From Bidens hawaiensis (Eukaryota > Streptophyta > Magnoliopsida > Asterales > Asteraceae), in the NCBI GenBank assembly GCA_021521415.1, contig JAIQDT010001739.1:310001-374000 (forward strand): a stretch of DNA of 64,000 bases, given 5' to 3'. Shown here one piece after another: positions 46,500 to 57,904 of the stretch. A program made the position numbers and the translations under genes. How positions within the stretch are numbered: position 1 is the first letter of the stretch; every line of letters begins with the position of its first letter. The notes below the pieces were generated by a model that was not told where the DNA came from, searched no databases, and saw nothing but the letters and a program-made list of their open reading frames with translations.

Positions 46500-48300
46500 A
46501 TCCCAACATCACCATAATTACAATTTTTAAATGTTTTTTTATTGGTCTAACTATCACCATCACCATGATTAATCACTTATTAACTAACCCCACTCCACTA
46601 CACAAGTTTTATGAGTTAGTTAATGGCTCTCTGCTTACGTGGCAGTGACATGACATCAGTTTTGAGTAACTGACCATCAGCCACTACACGTAGTCTTAAC
46701 ACAATACACATTCAAGGATACCTTCTTGAAGTAAATAGTAGGGTGTCCGTTTGTATTAAACTGGATTATGAATATTGATGACGGGGTAGCCCGATCACCA
46801 AAGCCAAAGCAAGTAAATACTTCATCTTATCGACTTTGATGCTTTAACGCTTTCAACGATTTGTGACGTGAAATGACCAACATCTATCAGACATGTCAGC
46901 TCCCCTTTATCTAAAAGGGGGGGGGGGGGGGGGGGGGGAGGTTGTGACCAACCTATATACACTGTGTAATACAAGGGTCCGGACCTTTCATCAAAGTCAT
47001 GACAAGCTTATACATCAAAGTCAAATACTCACTTCATCAAAGTCACATTCTCTTGTGTTTTTTTATTTGTCTAACGTTTACGACCGAATTCCCGCGTCCC
47101 TATCATAGCGCACAGGTTCACCACTACTTCTTAACATGGTGTTTTACACACTAATTCTGAAAATTGCATATTTGGTTTTTTCTTAACCCATTCATCCAAG
47201 ACCACCTACATGCATGACAAATACTTGATAGACTATGAAATCAAACACCCTTTTAAAGAACATTTCTAAAATATTTGATGGGATCATATGGTTCTAGCAT
47301 AATAAACACCCATACATGGGTTAAATTTGTAATCTACTATGATGGTGAGGAAAAACACTTGCAAATGACATTTGATGCTTTCCGATACCTCTTATCACCT
47401 AATGATGTTTTATTTTAACTCCTTTTGCTTCAAGTGCCAATTGAACCGTATGTTGAGGAACAAAAGAATTTTCCTTCTTTTTTTATAACAAAATATAATT
47501 TCGGATTTAGGGGTCTCATTCGAAACAACCTATCTATCCTCTGGGCTATAACAAAATATAGCAGACTTGCTAGTCGTGAGGATACTACTGGGCATGGTTG
47601 CTGTTGAAGACGTTGACAAAGTCAGCATCCCATTTACAAACTTCAACAAAAGAAGTTGCGAAGAATTACACCAAGACCTCTTCAACTTGTTTTATATCTA
47701 TGTGACTATGTAAGCTTTAATTATCAAAATTCTCTCATTTATGAATTTTTTTTACAAAGTCACCGTGTTTAGTATATTTTCCTTTAACTAGTTAAATGTA
47801 AATACACATATACTACATGAATTCGAGGTCATTCATTTCATTTCCAATATAACATGGTAAAAATTACATCAAAAAAGCGGTTGTTACAATTTCCATCGGC
47901 TAAAATTGATGGCTAAATCAAAGATGGAAAGATTAGATTTTCGAAAGACGTTTGACTAATATGATAAATACAACTCTCGACATGAAGAGTGAAAGTGAAT
48001 GAAATGGAATGGAATGAAATCCTTGGTTATCTAATGTCCATTTAAATGCAACGTTATCATAGGATAACCATGAGTACACTACTTAGGTGCAATTGTTTTG
48101 ATAATGCATGCCATGATACTTATATTGTTTGGGCCGAACATATTCAAATAGTATATAAATATGGATGGTGTCAACTTTACTTTTTTTTCAACTACAAGGA
48201 TCCAAATGTGTTCACATAAAACGAATAAGCAATTCATTAACAATATCAGTACCATAGGTGTAAAGTCAGTGTTCTAGAACTCACCAATAGCTAGTCGGGC
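46500..48300. other. Intergenic DNA, no gene identified
   Basis: It contains a likely truncated Harbinger MITE end (CCACTACACGTAGTC followed by TTA near 46682-46700) and a G22 tract at 46917-46938. A stretch near 47310-47610 could be a broken coding relic (DGEEKHLQMTFDAFRYLLSP, then a stop), which I cannot assign to a family. Nothing else is recognisable. Confidence 0.4.
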
Positions 48301-48308
48301 GGTAAGGT

Positions 48309-48531
48309 TAGGGATGAGTGTGTTATCAGTACTGAGAACGAATATCGCTAAAAATTGGTGCCGGTACAAAAAATGTTCAGTACGGTACGGTATTGTTACC
48401 GAAGGCAAAAAATCGGTAGAATACTAGTATTATACTGAACCGTACCGATCCCAAAACCTCAAAAAATGGGTACCAAATTGATATTGAAAGTACCCGGCTC
48501 AGTAGCAGTACCCGTCATCTGCTCATCCCTA
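48309..48531. mobile_element. hAT-like MITE
   Basis: Inverted ends TAGGGATGAG / CTCATCCCTA bound 223 bp rich in GGTACGGTA words. The flanking 8-mers GGTAAGGT and CGTGAGGT match at six positions. It is related to 23643-23882. Confidence 0.7.
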
Positions 48532-48539
48532 CGTGAGGT

Positions 48540-49024
48540 ACCGACTGGTGATTAGTCGAGATTTATCGGATTGAAATTTTTTATATGCAATTTACACACG
48601 CACACAAATTATGGAAAATTACATATAAACGTTCATATAAACACAATTATACGTAAAACATAACAAATCAATGAAAAAACCAAGGTCTCATCGTCTTTCA
48701 AGGCTATTTCATGCTTATGGACAAAAGAGCAAGAGAGCTTATTTGAATTAGGAGAAGTGCAAATTTATTTCTATCTCCTTTTGTAACGCTAGGTATTGTC
48801 ATTTGATTTGTCTTGTCTTGTAGTCTTTTACTTTCTCTTGTATGTTTAGGCTTCTTATTTCTCATGCCCCCTTTTTTCTTTTTTCTTTTAATGGTTTGAC
48901 TAAAAAAAAAGATCGTCTATCCTAATATATAAAAAAAACCTAAAAAAGGTTCCTATTTATGACCAATTTGAGCTGATTTTGACCGATTTTTCGGATTATT
49001 GACTGATTTGACCGGTATCAACTA
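48540..49024. other. Left flank of the pararetrovirus copy
   Basis: AT-rich host DNA with recurring ACCGACTAG/GATTAGTCGAG words; the same type of words continues right of the viral copy. No gene is seen. Confidence 0.45.
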
Positions 49025-51481
49025 ATGTCACCGACTAGCAAACAATTAACTAGTAACTCCTCACCGACTAATGTCTTTTCTAAACCTTCAAATTCATTAT
49101 CCAAAAAAGTCAAAAAATTAATTGATTCTACCTCCAATCCCCATGTGAAAGAATTTGTCCAAACCTCCAAGTTTGATTCACACCTTGTAACCCTTTCCCT
49201 ACCGTCAGATCTACCCAGAATCTGCCAAGCCCAAGGTTACACACACATCCACTTCGGTGCAATCCGACTAGCCCTTACCTTTCACGGAAGAAAAGGCTTA
49301 CCGGCGTTCTCCCGTATAGCCCTTGTTGATACAAGATTTGTTGAATACCAACATGCTTGTATAGGTACTATACAAACCACCCTAAACGCAGGCACTGTGT
49401 TTGTCACCTTCTACCAAAACTTCAACATGCCCATAAATGACCCATCTCTACTCACAGCCCTAAAGGCCCAGATCCAAATTGGTGGAACCCCACAAGTAAA
49501 TACTTTCCAGGCAACCTTCCACTATCAAATGGCGTACAGAGTACAAAACCACTCCCTAGACATCATGGTCCCAGGACAAGATAACGCTGGTGACGCGTTA
49601 TTCATTGATGTTGATTCCAACGCCATGCCAACCTGCACATATGTTCCAAAACAGTTATCCAGAGAAGAATTGATAAAATTGTTACCAGAAAAATGGATAA
49701 CAAATTACGAACAAATCCACCAAACCCCTGTGCAGACAACCACAACCCCAGAGTTTGTCAAGCATCAAGATGGAATGGTTGAGATAAAGTTCTCAAGCCA
49801 AGAACGAAGAAACATATTCCCAACAATAAACATGATGCGAACCATACCACCACCAACACCAACTCAACACACCGGACATGTTTGTTACGATGTATGCAAC
49901 TGTCCATCCTGCGTAGAAGAAGCTTTCAGAGTTGAGTATGACGAAGACAAACCAAAGAAAAAGAAGAACTCACAACGCTCCCTAAAGAAAAGGTATGAAG
50001 ATGGAGACCCCAACGTTGGTCTACTAGGTGAATCATCAGGCAAGTTTGACTACTATGTCCTTTATGGTAGCTCAACGCAGAAGCCCAGCTCAAAACCAGA
50101 ATCCTGCGAACCATCACCTCCACCAAGCATGCCTCCTAGCAATCTAGAAAGATGTTTTGTAATCACCCCATCCACCACATCATCAGATTACCAAGCAGAA
50201 TTCCCACCATTAACCCCATTTGAGAAACCTGACCAGAAAGCCAAACACTCATGGAAGATACAAAACTCTTCCATCATGACACCAAGTGGCCCCTCCAACC
50301 CCACCACTGCAGCAGAAGCAACTTTAAACTGGCAAAGTGAAAATGTTTTTGCCCTGAATAAAGTTCTCACAACCATCCTAGCTCAACAGGACAACTTCAG
50401 CAGAACCCAAGAAGTCCTGGTCAACAGACTTCAAGGTATAGAAAACATCATCTATGAAGTTAAAACAAAGATTCTAAACCTCCACCAAGAGCTGATGGAA
50501 ATGGTTAGAAACACTCCTGCGATGCAGACATCAATGACTCTCTCCCATAAGGAGTCAGAGATGAAGTTCCTCAAGGCTCAACTAGCAGACCTTGAAAGAC
50601 AACACAAACAGCAAAAGATCTCAACAATGGTTGATGATCCATGGAGATTACCAACCTCCCCGTTTGCAAGACCTAGCTTTGACCCACAACCTTTAGCCAA
50701 GGCTCCATTCTCACAATCCTCACCGTCACTAAGCCTATGGTCTAACCAAAGAAGCAGGCCACAAAGAAAATCCTCACCCAGAACCATGGGTACCTCTTCC
50801 AGCAACCCTTCATCATCAAAAGCCAAAGAAACATCCAGAAAGCACATCCATGATGACAACATGATGATGGCCTCATCAGTTGCTCCATTGGATCTTCCGA
50901 TCCCGAAGGAAGACCCCATCACCACCCTGCTACACAAGCTAGCTACAAAAGACTCTCCAAAGGTCCTGCCATGTATTGCTTCCAACATGACTGTCAACTC
51001 AGATGATGAATCTGACAAGTCAGAGGACGAGGAAATACCCAACCCAAGTGAAGCATTCGAGCACTTGTTCATGAATGAACAAGAAAACACAGTCAGAAAC
51101 GATATCGATTCAGATATCGAAGATGCAGCTTCAAAGACAGAAACCCTGAACAAACCAAACATCCCAAGATCGGACTCCAACATAAAGTTCACCTTTGATG
51201 ACATTCCCCCGTCACAGTGGCGTGAAAAAATTGTAGAGATGCATACATGGTGTGCAGCCGAATTACAATACTATGAAATTGATGTCGTCATTAAAAGATT
51301 CTTGGCCAGGTGCCAAGGAAGACTTAGAGACTGGTACCTAAGTCTTGGTGAATACAGACAGATACAGCTTCAACAGCTCCGGTCACCAGAAGAACTCATC
51401 CACGTGATACACAACGAATTCATTGGGAATCCCCTTAATCATAAGGTTCACGCACGCGATGAATTCTTAAAAATGAAGTGA
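49025..51481 (+). pseudogene. Pararetrovirus movement protein and N-terminal coat region
   Basis: An 818-codon frame. Residues about 45-225 resemble the 30K-type movement protein of Caulimoviridae, with the conserved aspartate in IALVDTRFVEY. A Pro/Ser-rich linker and a predicted coiled coil (about residues 455-545) follow, then the start of the coat protein domain (from about 730). The ATG and first codons lie in the duplicated flank (49029-49052), so this start is probably host sequence joined to a viral frame that lost its own beginning. The frame ends at TGA 51479-51481 inside the coat protein; the next viral frame continues in the same phase. Confidence 0.8.
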
Positions 51482-51523
51482 TGTTCGTTCCATCCAAAAG
51501 ATCTCGAGATACATTATAACCGT

Positions 51524-53197
51524 ATGTCAGAACGGTTTTACTGTCTTAATGGCGTAGACGACGCGAATCTCAAGCAGATCTTCCTACAGTCTTTTCTAGA
51601 ATCCCTTTGTAACGAAGCATTCAAAACTCTGGAAAGCAGGAACGTGACATGCGCACAAGCATCACTAGGAGAGCTATATCAGCTCGTTACAAATGCTCTA
51701 GCCAAGCTTTGCAATCAGAAAAGATTCCTAAGTGATTATGAAAAGACGAGCAGTCGTCTTGGCTCAGCATGCAACGATAGTCATCTAAAGATCAAGTGCA
51801 AAGATGAGTCGTCCTGCAGCTGTACGAAAAAATCCCACTTCCCGAACAGACACAACAAACATTATTCATCAAGAAAAAGATTCTCGAATAAAAAATGGAA
51901 GTTTCTAAGGAAAAAATCCTTTAGAGGGAAAAGCACAGATAGGTGCTACATTTGCAACCAGAAAGGCCATTTTGCACGGAATTGCAAAAATGAGAAGAAA
52001 ACTCAGGCCTTACTCCAGACAATAAACCAGATTGAAAGAGTTGATATCTCAGATTTAGAGTCACTGTACTCACTTGATGATGAACCAGGAGAGAAAGCAA
52101 TATGTTCGATATGCTATTCGGATGATGGAACAGAAGCGGACGATTCAGATACAGACAGCCAATGTAGTGACGTTCGCCCAATGTTTATGGCAAAAGCTAG
52201 AGGGTTGCATACAAGTCCTAAGATTCCAGAACCTCTAGTTAAGTTTGATCTATTGCTCAACCAGTACACAAATCCTATCCCAATAATTGCATTATTAGAT
52301 TCTGGTTCACATAGTTCAGTCCTAAATCCAAGTATTCTACCCCCCAGTTATTGGCGCCCCCACAAACAATTTTTTATAACTGCCAATGGTCAGACATTCT
52401 CCATTGACAAAATCAGCAAGCCATTATACATTCGACTATTTCCCAAATGCGTTATCAGACATCAGTTTCTGGGATCTAGCCTCCATGGTAGAGACCTTCT
52501 ACTTGGATGGGATATTATTTTCCAGCTACCAGAAATGAGCTTTTTTGGTTACAGCGGTATTAAGTGGAAAAACCATATTAATTCATACGCCACAACCTCT
52601 AATCTCCATGAAAACCCATACTCTCCCCACCACAACAAAGAAGAACACCATGTCCCCATTTCCCTGTCAGCATTATCAAAACAAACAGTATCCTGGTCCC
52701 CCATAGCAAAGGAGAATCCAATCAAGTGGCCTGAAAAGCAAGCACAGGCTGAAAAAGGAAAAGAGAAACAAGAGTCAGTTGATAAGATGCCAAAGCAAAC
52801 TGACAAAAGAATACTTCAGTCTGAAGCTAGTAATGAGTATTGGGCAGTAGCTTTACTTGTAGAAGACGACAAAGGTGTCAGGAAAAGATATGGATACAAG
52901 ACTGGCACGTTTGAAATGTCAGAAAAAAATTATCACTCCACGATAAAGAATATTTTGACGGTCAAAAAAGGATTAGAAGAGTTCCATATTCACCTCAATG
53001 GTCACAGCTTTTTGATAGAATTAGATATGTCATCTTTTTCAGAAGAACAGTTGTTACAATCCAAGAAAGAAACTCTTCCAAATGAACAGTTGGTACAATG
53101 GGCTAGCTGGGTTCTCTCAGTATTCCTTTACAGTTGTCCACCTCAGCAAAGAAAACATTCTCAAGAAAGATATGCAACTATGGCCACGAGTCTATAA
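51524..53197 (+). pseudogene. Pararetrovirus coat C-terminus, protease and RNase H; RT absent
   Basis: This frame continues the preceding one after an in-frame stop. It holds the basic coat C-terminus with the knuckle CYICNQKGHFARNC (near 51945), an aspartic protease motif LLDSGSHSS (near 52290) and an RNase H-like region (about 52830-53100). No YxDD motif or other RT block is present: the sequence passes from the protease tail to RNase H through about 200 bases of lysine- and glutamate-rich linker, which implies an internal deletion of several hundred codons. Near 53107 the frame shifts and the end of RNase H continues in another phase. The last 30 codons of this frame are out-of-phase translation. 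Confidence 0.8.
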
Positions 53198-53252
53198 ATA
53201 CCAAAGACCCGAGAAGGATCCGCACAACAAATTCTTACCCACCATCCACATG

Positions 53253-54200
53253 ATGGCCCAAGCCAGCTCCTCCACCACCACAGACAAGAAAGAAATCCAA
53301 GAAGAGTTCAGGCAGAGAGACGTACCAGAAGAAATCGTTGAAGTAATTGCAGATCTAACGTTCAAAGAAAGATCTAAGCTAAATTACAAGACGTTCACTA
53401 CAATCCTACTGAAAAATCATGCAACAGCTTTAGAAGGGATAAAGTTCCACCCAGATTATCCTTTCCTAAACGTCTTTTGCTTTGAGAACTTGCTTAACCT
53501 CCCCAAGGAAGCCCTATGTTTCTTCTGGTACTTGTTTGAATCATTCTACATCGCCATTTCTTTTGACAATGAAGATTTACACTTGTACTTGCTAAATTGT
53601 CAATTTGGAGATGTACCGGCAGAAAAGAAACATACCCTTACCCTCCTCCAATGGTTCTTACCAATCCACCAATGGATTGGTTACGTAACCAACTCACGCC
53701 TCAAATACAGTGTATGGTATTTCAGGAGGCCGGGAAATTTCATAACAGCATCAACAATCAACAGGGATCAAGCAGCCATCTACCATTCACCTTGTACCTT
53801 CCTTCACAGTTCTTATAACTTAAATCCAGCATCCATAGGGTTTAGAAGGAACTTCCCAAACGAGTGGATGAAACTAAGAGAATGTCTATGACATGCGAAT
53901 GGAATGGATGTAAGGAAACTAAGCCCTAATATCAGAGAAAATATAAAAATCTAGGGTATTGATCATCCTTACATAAAGTTGTGGAAAAGAACACATTTTG
54001 AATATATCCACACCCATATTGTTGCCCTCAGTGAGGAAGAATACGAAGAGCTAGAAAATGAAAAGTTTTATCAAGAAACAAGCAACAGAGTCCGTTCCCC
54101 AACATCAAACCTAGACCCAACGGAAGAATATAATCCCAGAGAAGACTACCACGACCCATATGAAGATGATCCATCTCATCCAGACTCAAGATGGAAGTAG
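53253..54200 (+). pseudogene. Pararetrovirus second ORF, function unknown
   Basis: From the ATG at 53253 (MAQASSSTTTDKK) a frame runs to TGA 53889-53891, then after TAG 53952-53954 continues in the same phase to 54200. The first part is about 212 residues, aromatic-rich (ALCFFWYLFESFYIAI); the last part is acidic (PREDYHDPYEDDPSHP). Its position after RNase H matches ORF2 of florendovirus-type genomes, which has no known function. The RNase H tail runs into this ORF without a stop, so the original boundary between the two is uncertain. Confidence 0.6.
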
Positions 54201-54408
54201 TCTTATGGAAGAAGAAAACAAAAATGTAGTGTCTTGTATAATATTTTCTTAATTATGTATTAAGTGTGTTGTTTGAACCTAATCACTCTTAAAGTGGTTA
54301 GTTAGGATTAATCCATGTGATGTCATGGCTTATGTCATAAAGTATGGTCCTTAATCAATAGGTATGGGCCTTGTGTCTTTTTATGAGGATAGGTAACATT
54401 TCCTTGCC

Positions 54409-54460
54409 TATAAAAGAAAGGCTTCCCCTCACTTGTAAGGCATCCCTTGAAAGAAATAAA
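54409..54460 (+). promoter_or_regulatory. Pararetrovirus promoter and polyadenylation signal
   Basis: TATAAAA at 54409-54415 is followed 40 bases later by AATAAA at 54455-54460. A polyadenylation signal just downstream of the transcription start is typical of caulimovirids, whose terminally redundant RNA passes it once. A CT-rich leader with repeated GAGTTCTTGAG words follows. The promoter could still fire into the DNA to the right. Confidence 0.7.
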
Positions 54461-54553
54461 AACATCTTTCTTATATCTTCTCTCTAGTTCTCTCTTGAGT
54501 TCTTGAGTGTTCTTGAGTTCTCACACTTGAGTTCTTAAGTTCTTTCTTAAGTT

Positions 54554-54675
54554 TTTGGTATCTCACCCCTGCCTCTCTGATATCTTGTTTGCTATCTTGG
54601 TATCACTGCTTTCCTTCAAATTCATTATCTTGGTATCACTGCTTGGTATCTATGAAGTTAAAAAGCAGTGATACC
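54554..54675. repeat. Repeated tRNA-Met primer-site motifs, direct and inverted
   Basis: TGGTATC occurs four times; TGGTATCACTGC occurs at 54598-54609 and 54631-54642, and its inverse GCAGTGATACC at 54665-54675, right at the host junction. TGGTATCA is the start of the initiator-tRNA primer site used by these viruses. Multiple and inverted copies suggest rearrangement at the viral DNA end. Confidence 0.7.
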
Positions 54676-55000
54676 ACCGACTAGCAAACAAACAATTAAC
54701 TACCGACCAGTCGATGATTAATAACGATTTTTGCTATACAAGTAAAGTAAGAGTGAGCCATGTGTTACCATTCTGATGCTCAAATGAGTAAGATATATTG
54801 CACAAATGTTATTGTTTATCATGAAAAAAGATGCTATATATAGATGTAACATTCGGTGGTCACTTATCCAAGTGATATCACTATGAGTTAAGGCTCACCT
54901 AGCACTCCCTATCCAAAAGCTACAAAAATTCAAAAGAAAATCCGTAGGCTAAAAAACTTTTATATGGTGAAAACCATGGTAGTCAATAATGCTAATTGCT

Positions 55001-57728
55001 TGTGACAATCGTCAATTTCAGGTTAACCTCGTTAACTCAACTCCGTCAATTCAAACTTTAAGATCGTTGAATCTTTAACGCACACTTCATTACATTTAAA
55101 CTAGGGTTTAAATGACGCTTAACACTTACTACATGTGTAGTCTTTCGGGATTTGCACCGAAACGCAAACGAGTTAACGCAAACGATTGACAAATAAACGA
55201 CAAACGTCAAGACATTAATTATATGATTATTATGTGTTAGGATTATGTGCTATGTGATAATAGTATGGTCATGTTATCTTAATTGTTCAAGTATGATGGA
55301 ATATTCTAGAGAAAAACAACAATTGGAAGTTTAGGGACTAGAATGTAACTTGTTTGCTTATAAATATAACTTAAACTCTAAACCCTAATTATTATTATTA
55401 TCAAAACCCGATCGGCCCTAGCTCCCCTTCTATCCCACGGCTGCCGTCCACCTTCAAGCTCACAACCACCATCAATTCAAGCCCTTGATCCAAGAACTAG
55501 GTGCTAGGAAGGTATACTTGATCACCTCTTACCTCCTTGTTGTGTAATTTTTATGTTTGATGGGTTGTATGAAAACCCTAGGTTGGCCGATTTCTTGCAT
55601 GTATATGATTGTGATGATTCTTGTTAATTGGATGATAGATTGATAACTAGTTTGATAGTATTGCATGTTAATTGTTGTGTCCTTGATTGGGAGTGTAAGT
55701 AAAACCCTAAGCTTGTATGTATGTGGGATTGATATGCATGGATAGTAATTATAGTATCTAGGGGGTTATATGGATGCATGATAGTTCATAGGTTGTGATT
55801 ATGTTGAGTTTTGATGTGAACAGATTCTGGACAGAATGTATATACGATGTTTAACTGACTGTAACGAAGTGTAAACGTGGAAATTGATTGAGATTGTGGG
55901 TACTGCAGTAAACTAGGTTGAGTCTAGTTTCTATGAAGTATAAATTCGTAATTTTTGGATAAGTGGAAGTATACTTTTATGATTTTACAAAAACGTGATG
56001 CAAAGCTGAGCTGTTAGACCTGCTGTTAGGTTATGTTGTAAATGTTATATCTCATGAACCACGAGACCAATTGGGTTGGTTCCACTTCTGGAAGTTGACT
56101 CACTGAGTTAGGAACCAAACCCAAGTGGTCTTGCATTTATTGGATTTTTCGTTTAACGGGAATTGCAAATAACATTCTGATGTGCATGAATCTGGCTGAT
56201 AAAAGTTAGCTGTAATGTTTTGATCATTGTGAACAATCTATATGGAATAAAAATAAGATAAAATATGTTCTGGAAACCTAAGACATGTATGTTTCTGTGG
56301 TAATTTTTGGTGAATTAATTGGGACGTTATAATCGGTGAACTAGTACAATCTTTCGAGTAGAAATTCTGTCATAACGAAACTAGCTGCTGAGTTGTATAG
56401 GAATGCATGAAATATGATAGTTTCTATATAATTGTTGTAATTTTGACCAAAATACCCTTGCGGGGAAATAGTTGCTAGTTGATTGCCATGAATTGACCAA
56501 ATTACCCTTGCGGGAAATATTGGTTAGTTAGTCTTTGTTTGTTGACCAAATTGCCCTTACGGGAATTATTGCTAGTAAGTAGGTTATTAACACATGACAC
56601 GGAAGTAATTGCTCACTCATATGTCGTATCACGATTGTACTTGTAGAGTCATACACAATACACAAACGAAACACGAAACATGTTACGTGCATAGGTATTA
56701 TGTGCCGAGTCTAGAGACTCGTTAAACGTTCCGATACTTAGAAAATCTCCTTGTTGTTTTAGAACGCTAGAGAGTTTTCTACGACGCGCATCACTCGGTG
56801 ATCTAGATCGGATATTCTTCGCAAACAGTGAGTTCACTTACCCCGCTCTTTGAACTGTTTTCAAACGTTTTTCACTTGGGGGAGATAACATACTCCGATA
56901 AACATATTTTCTGAGATAAACGCATATGAAAGATTTTGTTATAAATTATATATCACTTGTAAAGGCTAAGCGGCATTTGTAACAACTTGAAGTCCCACAC
57001 ATCGGACCGGTTAATATTTGGAATAGCGAGTCACTTTTGGGTAGTACTACTGGGTTTGACAAACCCCACCCGACGTTATAGCTCAACTGGAGGTTGAGTG
57101 GGTGTAAATTTGGGCTAACACATACCATGGTCTGGATGACCTGGTGACGGGCACTTGATAAACAGTCAGCTTCGGTCGCGAACCACTTAGCAATACTTGT
57201 TGTATAGATTAGCTACCTATCGATATATAGTTTAACATAACACTATCTGGTAATGCAACACTTAAACGTTGTAACATGGTTACACGCTCAAACGTCGTAA
57301 CGAGGTTACGCAATACTTAAACGTTGTAACGTAGTTACACACTCAAACGCCGTAACGAGGTTACGCAACATTTAAACGTCGTAACGAGGTTACGCAAAAC
57401 GCTAAACAATTTATCTTATCTTACTTGTGAACTCACCAACCTTGTGTTGACACTTTTAGTATGTTATTCTCAGGTAGCCGAGGCGGGCGCGCGGTTTAGG
57501 AGCATGCATTATTGAAAACACTTTTATTCTGCAAATTTAAACTTAAACAGTTACTTTTGGTTTTTAAGTCGTCCTGCGTGACGCAACTTTTGAATTAAGG
57601 TTTTACGCTTCCGCATTTACTTTCATTTAAACGTTTTTCTTTGGTTTGGTTATAACTAATGATTCCGATCCTGCCAGTTCACACCCTCTGACGGTAAAAC
57701 TCCGTTAGTGGATTTTGAGGGTGTGACA
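55001..57728 (+). repeat. 5' LTR of the chromovirus
   Basis: It starts TGTGACAATCGTCAATTTC and ends GGGTGTGACA, 2728 bp. A TATAAATA box is at 55359-55366 with a CT-rich leader. Internal tandem repeats include units with TGACCAAATTACCCTTGCGG (about 56445-56575) and units with CGTAACGAGGTTACGCAA (about 57240-57400). Confidence 0.92.
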
Positions 57729-57731
57729 GAT

Positions 57732-57744
57732 TGGTATCAGAGCC
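57732..57744 (+). other. Primer-binding site of the chromovirus
   Basis: TGGTATCAGAGCC, complementary to the 3' end of plant initiator tRNA-Met, three bases after the LTR. Confidence 0.88.
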
Positions 57745-57904
57745 ATTGGTTATAGCGAACTAGAAGCCGCATGCATACTAGACTATAACCGCGACGACCC
57801 ATTAGTTATAATAATAAGCACTGCATAGGTTTGTGTAGTCTTGAAATCTTATCTCTTTACCTCTTTCGCTCATACGCGCGCGCATACACGGCTTACCTGT
57901 AGGA

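Larger units (their letters stand above)
49053..54675 (+). mobile_element. Endogenous caulimovirid (pararetrovirus) copy, defective
   Basis: One colinear viral-type genome of about 5.6 kb: movement protein, coat protein with zinc knuckle, protease, RNase H, a second ORF, then promoter, polyadenylation signal and primer-site region. There are no LTRs and no integrase, as expected for Caulimoviridae. Movement, coat and polymerase functions in one long frame plus a downstream ORF fit petuvirus/florendovirus-type organisation. The reverse transcriptase is missing between protease and RNase H, and stops and a frameshift break the frames, so the copy cannot replicate by itself. It is flanked by direct repeats of about 24-28 bp (49029-49052 and 54675-54702). 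Confidence 0.85.

Noticed and set aside
46500..46700. Possible further Harbinger MITE ending CCACTACACGTAGTC + TTA
   Set aside because: I could not find a matching left end, so only a truncated end is noted in the gap description.
47310..47607. Possible coding relic (DGEEKHLQMTFDAFRYLLSP followed by a stop)
   Set aside because: No family recognised and the frame is broken; too weak for a gene call.
51524..53197. Whether the pararetrovirus segment retains a reverse transcriptase
   Set aside because: No YxDD motif or flanking RT blocks seen in any frame between protease and RNase H; treated as deleted.
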